A DNA stretch of 64,000 nt. It comes from Meghimatium bilineatum (lineage: Eukaryota; Mollusca; Gastropoda; Stylommatophora; Philomycidae). Shown piece after piece: positions 1 through 10,999 of this stretch. The translations under genes were made by a program, and so were the position numbers. Position 1 is the first letter of the stretch; each line of letters opens with the position of its first letter. The notes under the pieces are model-generated. The model saw only the letters and a program-made list of their open reading frames with translations, ran no database searches and had not been told where the DNA came from. The stretch covers positions 31,141,723 through 31,205,722 of the forward strand of contig CM067318.1 of assembly GCA_034231615.1 (NCBI GenBank), read 5' to 3'.

Positions 1-104
1 GACTGACCACATTCATCAGAGACTTCTGGTGATGTATTGTGGAAAATGTTTTCCGAAGACAATAGTGAGGTATGTTGCAAGATTGTTTCCGGAAGGGGGA
101 TATT

Positions 105-455
105 GTAAAGTTTAATCTTACCCTCTTTTAAGGTTAGAACAGTGGATCTCTATATGTGGTATACGGACTTTTAAGGGGTCCGCAGGATCCTCTCAGAGAG
201 TCTCCGAAGTTTTGAGAAAATATTATGAGCCTTTTCACTCACAATAAAAAGATAAATGACCAGATATATTTGTATTCTTAAATTATGCATTGGCAACGCA
301 TTACCATCATATTTTCAATATATACATTGTTTACTATCATTAATACATTTATAATTAACTCCTTAACATTTTCAAATATGGAATATTTTGGGCGTCTGCG
401 GTGACAAACATATTTAAAGACGGTCCGCGAGAGCAAATAGTTTAAGAACCGCTGA
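105..455. mobile_element. hAT-like MITE relic (copy 1)
   Basis: The right end (aatagtttaagaaccgctga, near 437-456) resembles a hAT terminal repeat read inward as cagcggttcttaaact. The body (ggtccgcaggatcctctcagagagtc, gagcctttt-cactcacaataaa-aagata) is shared with the repeat at 2490-2684. The left end is unclear. Confidence 0.45.
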
Positions 456-514
456 TATAGAGCATAGCATACCACCAAATTCCAAGATGACTATCAAAGT
501 ATCACACAACTAGA

Positions 515-692
515 ATTAGTTGCAACTCTACGCATCAAAACATTACACAATGTACTTCTTAGTCACGCGTATACAAGATCGGCAAAACAGCCATATTTGC
601 TGGTAGATATACACATAAACCCCACGAATATATACTTCAAGAATGTTCTGAATGAGACTAACAGATGAACATACTGGTACATAGAAACAAAA
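515..692 (+). mobile_element. LINE family X 3' end, decayed
   Basis: Aligns by eye with the LINE ends at 49985-50340 and 31540-31830: the order ctacg-tca-aacat-acaca, then ggcaa-acagccat, then atatacttcaagaatgttct matches the region that encodes the C-terminal Cys/His motif (CTCGQ...HILQEC) in the better copy. Stops and indels destroy the frame. It ends just upstream of the mariner at 694. Confidence 0.65.
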
Positions 693-695
693 CTA

Positions 696-1581
696 CGAGG
701 CGTGTTCAAATGAAAACGGGACTTGTGGATTTATTTAAAAAGTATCATACGCAATTTAATATTTTCAACGGAATTGAACAAAGCAACCACTTGTGAATAA
801 GAATGCACCTGGGTTCATCAGAAAAAATCTCCGTATGCATTTAGGCAAGCATCCCACTGTTTAGGTAGACGTCGAATGCCGTCCGAGAAAAAGTTGCGTG
901 GCTGTTCTCTGAACCATGTGGTCACCGCTGTCTTCACGTCTGCGTCGCTGTTGAATCGCTGTCCCTTTAGTGCTTTCTTCAACGGTCCGAACAAATGGAA
1001 ATCACACGGGGATAAATCGGGACTATAGGCTGGGTGATGAAGAACTTCCCAATTCTTCTTTGCCAATGTTTCCTGCACGATTTTTGCGACGTGCGGACGA
1101 GCGTTGTCGTGGAGAAGAATCACACCTTGAGAAAGTCTGCCTGGTCGCTTAGCCTTGATGGCCTTATGCAGCTTGTCTAAAGTGTCTTCTTCTGTTGCAA
1201 CAATATGCGCCTGACCTGGCCGTGCAAGATCTGCCGTTAACTCACGTCCGTCTTTAAACATACGCACCCACTCCATCACTCTGGTCCTCGACAAACATTT
1301 GTCACCATATGCTGCCTTCATTCTCCGATGAATGTCTACTGCTTGACATCCTTCAAATGAAAGAAACTGGATCACAGCACGCTGATTCACTTTGGACGGG
1401 TTCGGAATCACACCCGCCATATTGTTAACAGTCTTCTGCAGCACATATGCATGCTGGGAAGATGAACACGTGACCGTATGTAAATTATTGGATACTCATT
1501 ACTAGTGCAAAATGTCATCAATATCAGTGCGCTCTATCACGCGTGGTGTAACAAGTCCCGTTTTCATTTGAACACGCCTCG
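696..1581 (-). mobile_element. Mariner (DD34D) element, internally deleted, perfect 31-bp TIRs
   Basis: The ends at 696-726 and 1551-1581 are perfect inverted repeats of 31 bp (left end cgaggcgtgttcaaatgaaa, continuing to 726). TA dinucleotides flank them at 694-695 and 1582-1583, the target duplication expected of Tc1/mariner elements. At 886 bp the element is some 400 bp shorter than a usual mariner (about 1.3 kb). It lies next to a LINE 3' end (about 515-690). Identical ends and an open frame point to recent insertion. Confidence 0.95.
818..1444 (-). CDS. Mariner transposase with in-frame internal deletion
   Basis: 208 residues against about 345 in complete mariner transposases. The N-terminus has the paired-type helix-turn-helix DNA-binding region (from about residue 20, AVIQFLSFEG, to RTRVMEWVRMFKDGR near 65). 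After DTLDKLHKAIKA (near residue 97) the sequence jumps to VILLHDNARPH, which carries the second catalytic Asp, and YSPDLSPCDFHLF with the third. Exactly 34 residues separate these two Asp residues, the mariner DD34D signature. The first catalytic Asp and about 135 residues are missing, so it cannot catalyse transposition alone, though it may still bind the TIRs. Met 9 (MAGVIPNPSK) is an alternative start. Confidence 0.93.
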   Translation of the reverse strand: MLQKTVNNMAGVIPNPSKVNQRAVIQFLSFEGCQAVDIHRRMKAAYGDKCLSRTRVMEWVRMFKDGRELTADLARPGQAHIVATEEDTLDKLHKAIKAKRPGRLSQGVILLHDNARPHVAKIVQETLAKKNWEVLHHPAYSPDLSPCDFHLFGPLKKALKGQRFNSDADVKTAVTTWFREQPRNFFSDGIRRLPKQWDACLNAYGDFF

Positions 1582-1904
1582 TAGAATAATAGCTGTATTG
1601 AATTACGTTTGAGCTACCAAAAGACGGTGACGTTTATTCAAAAGACAAAATTACAGATACAGATATATTTCCAGCGAACGATAGAAGAAAGTTGTAGAAC
1701 AGACGTGCATGAAGGATGTCGTCTGCTGGCTTCAGACCTCCACAAGCCTTTCTTTCATTCTAAAATGTATGTACCTATAGCTTCACAATCTGGTGTTTCA
1801 TGTTCATTATGTTGATGTTTGGGGGGGGGGGGGTTGTGTGTATTAAATTTAGTGATGGGGAAAATAGTCGGACAAGAACATTTAATCATAAATAATAATA
1901 TAAG

Positions 1905-2170
1905 CTTCTTCTTCTGCGTTCGTTCCCAAACTTCAGCAGATTAGCAGGATGTAGTCCGGAGAGCGGAATGAGTTGTGTCGTGGTTTACAGATAAGCGGCG
2001 TTATTTACGCCTTCGGTTTGATACATCTGACTTCAGCATGGGTTTTGGACAACTTTGACCCTATATGGTGGACAGCCAACCCAAAAACCTCATTAGTCGC
2101 CTACTTCAACATGCATTAATGTAAACAGTGTCGCTAATCTGTTTCCCATTTCTTCCCCCGCAACACACTG
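1905..2170 (-). mobile_element. SINE-like family A, diverged
   Basis: The 3' module (tgcgttcgttcccaaact, gcaggatgtagtccggaga) and the body (gacagccaacc...cattagtcgcc, acatgcatta-tgtaaacagtg, caacacac) are all present on the minus strand with many changes. Confidence 0.8.
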
Positions 2171-2489
2171 ACGATAGTTTAATCAAAGCATGCATGTGTT
2201 TATATTCAAAAATGATGAATTTCTAGGCACAATTAATACACCCATTATCATCGCCAGTGCTATGTGGACGATCGGTTTTCAACCACGAGCAAGTTAGAAT
2301 GAGATTTGTTAGACAGGCTACTAATCATTATACCACCGTGCCGACGAGTAGATATTCATTATGAAAGATGAAGTGTGATATCTTAATATAGAACACTGCG
2401 TTAATAGCTGTATATGACAGGTGAATGGAAAGTCCATGTTTGAAGCTTATGTAGCACTTTGCCAAAAGAGATTAAGAAATCAATAGCAT

Positions 2490-2684
2490 AATTCCGCTGT
2501 TCTTAAATTATGGCCGTGGACCCATTGAGGATCCATCGTATATGGTGTTCCGCGGAGACTTTAAGAAATATGAGCATTTACATTAACAATAAATAGGTAA
2601 GATATATTTTGTGAATTCACGACATCAAAAAAAAATATTTAAAGGGGGTCCCCAGCAGCAAACAGTTTATGAACTACTGGCGTG
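2490..2684. mobile_element. hAT-like MITE relic (copy 2)
   Basis: Starts ccgctgttcttaaattatgg and ends acagtttatgaactactggc, an imperfect inverted pair of hAT type. It shares its body (aatatgagcatt...cattaacaataaa-aggtaagatatat, then ggggtccccagcagcaaacag) with 105-455. The target duplication was not resolved. Confidence 0.55.
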
Positions 2685-3067
2685 AACATTTGAACCTAGG
2701 TACATAACAATTTTTGTACGATACAGATGTACGGGAATGTCTTACATCAGAAATATGCGTGTGGAGGTATATGCTGAACAGAAACGGGAAGGGAGATATC
2801 TGAACTGTTTGTCTCGACACGAAATTACAGATGACATCTTCCTTCATTGCTGTTTGTGAAGCAACAAATCTCGTATGTAGAGCAGGCTCCAAGAGTGCGT
2901 CATTGGCTTTTAATTTCATTTATCGATGAGACGAGGAAGGGCTACTGGCGCGTTGCGCTCGTACAAATTATTGTTTGTGCTGTACATTATACGTGCGTGT
3001 TGTGTTGATAAGTTTATTTTACTATTTAATGAGTAAATGTTTTTTGGTGTGTGTGTATTCTTTAGGT

Positions 3068-3284
3068 CAGTGTTTCCCAACCTTTCTTGTACCATGCCCC
3101 ATCTAAGTTTTTCTAAAATTCGGATGCCCCCCTATGTAATATATACATATTTTTTAAATATATATCCGAAATTGAATTATTCCCTAATGAAGCCTAATTA
3201 CAACTTGTTCGAATGCCCCCCCCCCCCCCCCGATCAATCATTTTTCCCTTCTGTTGGGCATGGGCCCCACATTGGGAAACACTA
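3068..3284. mobile_element. hAT MITE, 217 bp, with 8-bp target duplication
   Basis: Left end cagtgtttcccaacctttct and right end ttgggaaacacta form hAT-type terminal inverted repeats. Flanking octamers ctttaggt (3060-3067) and ctttagat (3285-3292) are an 8-bp target duplication with two differences. It contains a C homopolymer run (3217-3230) and no coding capacity. Confidence 0.8.
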
Positions 3285-3311
3285 CTTTAGATGGAGACAA
3301 TAATGTCTACA

Positions 3312-3420
3312 TCAGGCGTTCTCAACCAGGTACTCTCGTAATGACATGTGGTGCTTACGCAATGCATGTTAAAAAGTGCTCGCGAGCTCTAGCGATCATA
3401 ATTTCCATGTACATCTCAAA
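3312..3420. mobile_element. hAT MITE relic related to 53454-53569
   Basis: ggcgttctcaaccaggtactctcgtaa...acatg, then gctcgcgagctctagcgatc parallels the 53.4-kb MITE (ttctcaacctggtgctctcataa...acatg, gtttgctagcattaacgat). Only the left end is kept. Confidence 0.5.
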
Positions 3421-3917
3421 CTACGCTGTGCAAACAGAAGTAATTAGTATTGCTATCTTAGATTATAATGCGGTAAATGAACGAGGGAGGAGGTGTACGG
3501 TGCAATAAAGATGATTATATGGCGTGTTTTTACGTTCACCTTTACTTTCAATTTCTCTTGCATCCTATTATATGTTGTGGTGTTCACACCACTCAGTGGT
3601 GCATGTGTGGGCGGAGCATGGACATTCACAGGTCAATGCAGAGTGAAGTTTTGCGGACTGAATGGTGCATTCAGTATAATCACTAGTTTTAAACTTTGGG
3701 GTGATACCAGTAACCGGGGCAATGAAAGTATTATATGAACGCGTCATGTTATTCTGAGACGTCGTTCTCCTGTTCTATCAGTCTTTTGTATTATCGTTAC
3801 AGGTCATGGTGTCAGTATGGGCACAGTGTTACCTTATTGATTCGATGAGTATTCTTCGAAAGATTTAGTAGGGGTGACTACGACTACTGAATACGCTGCC
3901 AGTACCTACTGGCGATG

Positions 3918-4045
3918 ACGAAATCTGTGCGGAAAAGAGTAACTTTCATTATAGTGCCTGATCATGTGGGTGTTCGAGGAAATTAACGATGAAACAGACT
4001 TTGTGAGCATGGCTGCAGTTGACAAATGGTATTTCAGTGCACCAT
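3918..4045 (+). mobile_element. LINE family W RNase H fragment
   Basis: KRVTFIIVPDHVGVRGN (near 3933-3986) matches the RNase H motif FIFVPGHVGVRGNERAD of the other copies; a stop follows. Confidence 0.55.
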
Positions 4046-4189
4046 GCTGATAAGTTGAATGCTGTTACGAAGCTGCGCCAGTTGGGGAATACACTGTGTA
4101 TTTTTTCTGCGTGTGTATGGTCAGATTGAAGGGTCTGGCAATGACAAGTGGAAGAAACTAGCGGTATTTAGGAATTAAAATGGGGTTAT

Positions 4190-4305
4190 TGTCACAAATG
4201 AAACGGCGACACAACCAATTTTCATTCTCTAGACTGCGGTCTGTTGGAAACCTAGCAGGATCATTTATCCATCGCTAGTTTGACAATGAGGGAATTAAAA
4301 TGAAG
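4190..4305 (+). mobile_element. SINE-like family B, old copy
   Basis: aatgaaacggcgacacaacc, attttcattctctagactgc, ggaaacctagcaggatcatt keep family B order on the + strand. Confidence 0.6.
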
Positions 4306-5617
4306 AATTATTTACCAACACGGAACAGGAAGTCAGTTAGTTACCACACAAGCTGAATTACATATTGAATAGAAGGGGAACACCTATGGACGTGTGCACA
4401 ATACCCTCATGATTATGATCTCACGACTAAATATATTACTGGTTATTTTCTTCTTTCTAAATGAAATATTGCAGAAGGATATTGAGAAGGCCATGGAGAG
4501 CGAGAAAGATCAATCAAGAAGTGTTACAAACATTAAAGGTTGTAGAGGATTTACTCATAAACATTATAACAAAATAGCTACAGTTGTTTGTGCCATATAA
4601 AGAGAAAGAATAACGTGAAAGATTTAATGCAGGACTCGTGGCGGCTGGTAACAGGGAATAGTACCGCCAAAGACGACGATGGACGAGACATCGCAGTGTT
4701 TATCTTTGCCTACAAGAGATACATTCGCTCAGAATTATGAGGACCTCAGAACATCCATAAAGAAGTGTACGTTCTGGAAAGAACACAATTATTGTTACTT
4801 TATAACAAAAGATTGGTCAACCAAATTCTTGAGTTAACTGGCCGATGATTGTACAGCATGGAGTAATGCGCTCTGCCGAGGTATCCCATCGTCTTAAGGT
4901 GTCATGAGGGGAGAAGTCAGAAAACAGGCGACGAAAAACGCATGCTTCCTTAAAAATAGATGTATACGTAATTTCTATTCTTCCTCCTTCGGAATGAAAC
5001 TTATCAAATTAATCACGAGAGAGGCTGCATTTTGAGGGCCTTCAATTTGAGAACTTATATATTAAAAACATGTTTATAAAACCGAGACCTAATATTTTAA
5101 TAACACATGAGTTATACAGCAAACATCGTTACACGTTTGAGAGTTGGCATCTAATGTAGACATGACAACGGAACTGTGTTAGTATCACTCCTCTATATGT
5201 GTATATGGTGCATGTATATATACATGGTGCATCTTTTCTAGGAAAACAGGTGAGCATGAGCTTTGTGTTCGAAAAATTTCCTATACTTTCAGTGGTAACA
5301 CTCACCGAATCTGGTTTGGAATGCATACCCCCCGATGTGACTATTAAATTGACTATTTCCCTTGGTAATATTTGTATAAATATGGGTAAGTGCTCAAAGA
5401 AATAGGAAACAAAAAGACAACTACTGCAGGGTGTACAGGAATGTAAACTTGTCACAATCTGTCACACAGTTAATTACTGCAGAGCACATGGCGAGCAGGA
5501 TCGAAGGACAAAGAATAATAGAACGCCCAATAAGCAACAGAACCTACCTTGTAAATGCATGTAGGAACATCCAAGTCTACGCGTATGCTGTTCTAAACCG
5601 ATTCACTTCGTGGTATC

Positions 5618-5890
5618 TTCTTCTGCGTTCGTTCTCAAACTCCTGCAGATTAGCAGGATGTAGTCCGGAGAACGAAATGCGTTGTGTCATGGTTTATAGC
5701 ATTGCTGCGATAGTTGCTCCTTTCGGCCTGACACGTCCGACTTCAGCATGGCTTTGGGTCACTGACCCTATATGGGATGGGGCAGCCAACTCTATCCCTA
5801 ACCTCCTTAGTCGCCTTTTACGACATGCATGGAAGGTAAATAGTGTTGCTATTCTTTGTTCCCCTTTCGGGCCCCGGCAACACACAGGCG
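5618..5890 (-). mobile_element. SINE-like family A, complete copy with 13-bp target duplication
   Basis: Read on the minus strand it goes from ggcccgaaaggggaacaaag, through catgtcgtaaaaggcgacta, to the 3' module (gctgaagtcgga...gtgtcaggccgaaag, cgttctccggactacatcct, gagtttgagaacgaacgc) and ends in a GAA-rich tail. The sequence acttcgtggtatc is repeated exactly at 5605-5617 and 5891-5903, which shows retrotransposition. I see no Pol III box match in its head. Confidence 0.88.
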
Positions 5891-6523
5891 ACTTCGTGGT
5901 ATCAATGAACCCGCACGACTGTTTTCTCAAACTGTCACAATGCGATCTGTCCAGCTTTTCGAGTATTCTATAAATGTATATCTGGATACTTAAAAAGGTC
6001 CGGGATGAATAAGATAAGAGGGCTGCTTAGAACAATGTCATGAATTAAGTGTCATGATTAAACTAATACAACATTAGTTAATGAACTGACTAACCCGGAT
6101 GATTATTATGTCAGTAATAATCACTTATATGGAGTTGGTGCTAGCCTATAATGGAATAAGTGAGCAGAACAGATTGTTAACAAATATTTCAAGTAACAGT
6201 TTGTACAAAGGTGACAACTGAAAACGATACTAACAATTAGACCGATGTATGGGACATACAACAGCCACGTTTATATAGGAGACATCTGCAGATAATGCAC
6301 ATTTCATCCACGAGAAGTCTTAGTCTTTATTGCCAAGAATCTTTACATCTGTCTTAGTCTTGTCTCATGTTTTTTAATAAATGATCATTACGCTTTATTT
6401 TCTTTGGACCTTTAATGACCACCATTTGACTTATTTGTGTATATTTTGTATTTTATATTTGTTTATGTTAAAGACTAACACTTACAATTTCTTCCAAACA
6501 ATGCATCCTGTGCACTCTTCCAG

Positions 6524-6597
6524 TATTTGGATGAAGTCATCGTGGAAACAGAAACCTGTGAGCAACCAAGACCGCCAAATAGCCAAACTCAGCAAGC
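6524..6597 (+). CDS. BLTP3: BLTP3 exon a (chorein-like N-terminal region)
   Basis: Reads YLDEVIVETETCEQPRPPN then SQTQQ, followed by a split codon. It corresponds to the human segment SLDKVIMEMSTCEEPRPPN, so both the hydrophobic strand and the Cys-Glu-x-Pro-Arg-Pro-Pro-Asn motif are kept. The acceptor is a pyrimidine-rich run ending ttccag and the donor is gtaagt. It starts in phase 0 and ends two bases into a codon, which the first base of exon b completes as Ala. A 68-bp minisatellite begins about 55 bp after the donor. The short length (74 bp) means homology searches with one exon may miss it; the phase match and motif make it convincing. Confidence 0.88.
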
Positions 6598-6650
6598 GTA
6601 AGTTATCATTAACACTTTTCTCACGTTTGTCAAGATGGTCTTGTGTGCAT

Positions 6651-7020
6651 TATCTCGTTTTTATATGATGTTATATTTCACGAGAAGTGTCTTGTTTAAC
6701 ACGATGTTTTATGAGAAGTGTCTTGTTTAACATGATGATTTATGTAAAGTATCTCGTATTTATATGGTGTTATATTTCATGAAAAGTGTCTTGTTTAACA
6801 TGATGATTTATGTAAAGTATCTCGTATTTATATGGTGTTATATTTCATGAAAAGTGTCTTGTTTAACATGATGATTTATGTAAAGTATCTCGTATTTATA
6901 TGGTGTTATATTTCATGCGAAGTGTCTTGTTTAACATGATGTTTTATGTAAAGTATCTCGTATTTATATGGTGTTATATTTCATGCGAAGTGTCTTGTTT
7001 AACATAATATTTTATGTAAA
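6651..7020 (+). repeat. 68-bp minisatellite, about 5 copies
   Basis: Unit: agtgtcttgtttaacatgat, gatttatgtaaagtatctcg, tatttatatggtgttatatt, tcatgaaa. It starts about 55 bp after the donor of BLTP3 exon a; the first and last units are more diverged than the middle ones. Confidence 0.93.
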
Positions 7021-7404
7021 TTTTCTACATGTTGCAGATAGTGAGCTAACATGATAGCTAACATAAATACCATATAAATAGTGACCTACGGAAACACGAC
7101 AATAGTCAATAAAAGGAACGAATGAAGGCGTAAATTAATTCTGTGCAGAGGTCTTATTCCAGAGAAGGGCATTGTAAATACACAGTATTTGGGAGAGGAG
7201 TGTGTGTAAGATAATTTCACAGCTGTAAGAGAATTAAACATTCTGGTCATCTGCAAGTTGTACCCGTAGTTTTCCCGCTTGCCTTTTTTCTGCCCTCGTT
7301 GTCTTGCTCACTCTTTCTTGTATACATCTCTCGCCGCGGCGCTGGGTGTCTATTTAAATGTCAACCTCTGAAAACAATAATCTGTCTCAATTTATATCTA
7401 TGTA

Positions 7405-7455
<51 letters not shown>

Positions 7456-9600
7456 TGCTGTTCAGGTGGGCGAATGCGGTTATTGACTGCCACAAGTCTC
7501 CGCCTCTAGTGCCTGTTTACCACGTCTGCTGTTGGCTTACTGCCACGCCGTGAGGTTAAGTGCACTGTTATCTTCTCCATGTAACTCTGTATTTTCCTAA
7601 AATTCAACCAGTTGTCACGTGTACTTTCAACCATTGTTTTCTCACTAACTAGCATTAAGTTACTATCATTTTCTAACTTGAAGAGAAAGCTTCCACTGCT
7701 CGACTTCTCATACAGCCCTGGTCAGCATCGTCATTCACCCTTCAACTACATGCGTAGGTTAGTTTTTCAAGAAACTATTGCTACTGTTTACGTTGTCATC
7801 TAAACCTTCCGGTTTCTTCTACCCGTATCAATCTCTCGGGATGTCAAATAGCGTCACTTTTGAAGGATGATTCCCGAAGAGTCTGCAGGGCAATAATTTA
7901 TCACAGACTAGTATTGCTTTATCTTGTCCCACAACGCGCCATATACTTTCGTTTTAGAAAAACCTGTTTCTGGTGGCTGGTTATATTTTCCCTTGTTGTT
8001 TATAGTCGAAGATTTGTTGTTACTATGAGTTTTACGACGTGTGGGAACAAACCATGCGTTGGGTACTCTTCTTTAGTCGCGGTCCTGTATGGCACGTAAT
8101 ATTGTTACTATTTGTTCCGGCGTCTCTAATTGAAAGTGTCCGCATGAGGAAGACATGGTGATCCAAACCAATTTCCAGAATACACATCGGCTCAGACACC
8201 AAACAACATCACTTTTTAAATATCTGATCCTAAATTTTCTGTAATTTGCAGACTGACGACACAAAGTGATTACCCAAAATTAATTACGCTGCTTGGATGG
8301 TCTCACCAGTGGCCCGTGAAATCAACAACTATGCATCAGCAATCCCCTAGTAAATAACATTGAAAATATAGTGAGGATTTCCTCTTATGGCTTACACGTC
8401 CCAAATATAGTTCCCATTTCATCCGGGTCTGTTTTCAATAATGCCGAATGCAGTGGTTATCAATCTCTTTTTTGCTTGTTGTCTCCATTTGGGACTTTTC
8501 TTCCATACTCCCTCCTTGGTGCATTTTTTTTTAAAGGGATCATTTGTTTCTTTTCAAGCCATTAAGTTTTATCACCATAATTATTGTTGTCTATCGTCCA
8601 AGTAGTTAATAATTCAATAATTTAATAATACCTGTTCAAGTTTCTGTGACACCCAAATGAAGACATCATATGTCCCTGGTTCTGAAGACTGCCCTAAAGG
8701 TAGTAATTAATATAGATCATGGATGTCCTTGTTGTCTCTATTTCGCTATATGTTTGAATGTTCAACTTTGATAGATATTCTTGATACAGTTCTTATGTTC
8801 TCGAACACTCATCATGCAGTTTTTTTATGTCATTGGTGTCCATGTATCGCCTATATATTTTTGCTGAAAATGTGTTATATTCAAAATTCTCCATCGTCTA
8901 AAACAGTCGGTCGTGTAAACATCCTATGGGAGTACGTTTGGCTCATTATCGAGTCTATGACAATCCGAAAGAGAATGAATGATAATTTGCAGACCTTTGT
9001 ACTGGTAGTTGTACCTCATTGGTTTTTGTTGGTACGTCCAATGTTATACGTGAAACTAGTATAATGGTCTTTGATAATTGAGATAATGCAGTTTGGCATA
9101 TCATATTCAGTTAATTTCTGCAGTATTTTATTGTATTCGCTGATTAAATACTATACTATACTTGCATGGACGTCTCGGTAACACGGTGGGTATACTCAGA
9201 TATAGAGATACATGGCCATGATGAATTTCACTTGTTTACTAACAAGAGAAAAAAAGGGTCTGTTGGGGAGATTTTGTCGACCACGAGGACTTCATGTATC
9301 ACACAAATTCAGATAATGGGTACCAGAGCAAACTTTAGGAAAAGTAAAGACAGTCTTCGCAGTTGTGATCACAACACTTCTAGCGTATCTCAAGTCACAC
9401 AAAACATGCGGACCTAACATCGTACCCCTCACATACATCATTGTTTTACTGCAGTCTCCAATTTCATTTACACTTAAATAGCCACGATATCTTTTCTTAT
9501 ACTCATCATCTTAACGCTATCAACAGACATGATATCCGTGCTTAAACTCATCAACTTAAATGCCACTTGCAGGCGGGTTCCTTTCTGTGAGTAGTACTGA
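7021..9600. other. Intron sequence with no supported gene
   Basis: Apart from the CT tract at 7405-7452 I see nothing I can name. Open frames here are short and show no known motif. A ggtctcaccagtggcccgtg at about 8297 may be a trace of family C. Confidence 0.6.
7405..7452. repeat. (CT)n microsatellite
   Basis: About 48 bp of uninterrupted CT dinucleotides in otherwise unremarkable intron sequence. Confidence 0.97.
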
Positions 9601-9607
9601 TCACCTG

Positions 9608-9876
9608 TGTGTTCACGGGACCCGAAAGTGAAGCAAAGAATAGTAAAACACACTGATGCATGTCGTAAGAGATGACTATGGTGGTTATCGGGCGCATTTG
9701 GCTGTCATATACGATCAAAGTTACCTTGAAGCTATGCTGAAGCTATGTTGGATGTATCAGGCTGAAAGGCACATATATCACAGCATCTAGTACTATAAAC
9801 CATGACAGCGCATTCCGTTCTCCATAATACATCTTATTAATTTCATGAGTTTAAGATCTAACGCAGAAGAAGACAG
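9608..9876 (+). mobile_element. SINE-like family A, diverged
   Basis: On + strand: gggacccgaaagtgaagcaa, gcatgtcgtaagagatgact, gctgaagctatgttggatgt, then ttccgttctcca and aacgcagaagaaga. Directly followed by a LINE tail at 9985. Confidence 0.75.
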
Positions 9877-9984
9877 TACTGCCAATATGGTTATAGATAC
9901 ATCTTAGGTTAATGGGGGTAGGGGTTTTTAAAAATGTAATAATTTACTTGTTTTTTGTGGGGGTGTTAATTACCTTTGCAATGG

Positions 9985-10325
9985 TTACTAAACTAGATAA
10001 AATAAGAAACGAAGAAATTAGGAAAAGAGTTCGTATAATATCATGTATTGAACATATTGAAAGACAGCAAGTAAAATGGTTCCGTCACCTTATGAGAATG
10101 AAGCCAAGCCAAATACCAGTAAGAGCATATAACAAAAGAATATCCGGGCGTAAAGCCAAAAGTAGACCTATAAAACATCAAGATAGCCTTGAACAAACAT
10201 GGACTAATGGCAACCACGGCGACACATCTGGCCTTGGAACGACAGCTTAAGCTCCCACAAATTCGCTTAACGGCAAGTGTGAACCATCATTCACCTAGGC
10301 ATAGACAATAGTTAATTATCTCTCT
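9985..10325 (+). mobile_element. LINE family Y 3' end
   Basis: NEEIRKRVRIISCIEHIERQ, QVKWFRHLMRMKPSQIPVRA, YNKRISGRKAKSRP is the C-terminal tail found after the RT thumb in many invertebrate LINEs (WFRHLMRM then GR-AKSRPRK). Copies at 13270-13715 and 22735-22955 share the downstream sequence (cattcacctaggcatagaca). Confidence 0.78.
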
Positions 10326-10999
10326 TTGTAAGAAAAAAGTGATTTTTTATTGTGTTTTTTTTTGTGAGGAGGGGTGGTTATGCTCTTGTGTGGTTTGCTT
10401 TCTAGTAGTCAATCTCATGTTCTACCTTTCTTGGAAAAGGGGGTTGGGGGCGATTTGAATTTTTCCCCTCTTTTATCTACAGACTTGACTACCAGACATG
10501 TCTTTCATATATCACTTCTGTTAACAAGAACTTTTTACTGAGTTTAGTTGTTTTTTAAATGAATCCCCTGTATTGAAGTACATTCCTGTCAACTACGTAT
10601 GTTAGTCCAATTTTGTTACATCAGAGCTTTATAACCATAAAAACAGTGGAGATCGCGGTTAAGAAAATCCAGCCACAACGACTAACGGTTTAACTATTTG
10701 TATTGATTACTGAGCCAGGCGTACTCCAAACAGACGAATAGTTACGCAATTTTCTCCTGCAGTTTTGTTGAATATGCATGCTAATGGTTCCTGTGTCTCG
10801 TTTATTTAAAACACACTTTATTTAATATTCTGCCCCGACGGTGCCAATTTCTAACTCTATTCTAAAATTTCTAAATAGTTGCCAATTTCTAAAATATTTT
10901 CGTTGGATACGTTTGTTTTGTGATAATTTCCATTCGTCGTCTTTTGATGTTTTGTGTATATCTTGCTTTGTTTTGCGTTCGCTCCATTGTAACCAGCGC

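Noticed and set aside
5431-5973. 180-codon plus-strand frame as a gene
   Set aside because: Most of it lies in the SINE A copy at 5618-5890, read antisense, across its target duplications.
1-6500. Search for the initiating chorein-domain exons of BLTP3 upstream of exon a
   Set aside because: No segment matched the expected N-terminal motifs on the + strand by eye; they are probably upstream of the window.
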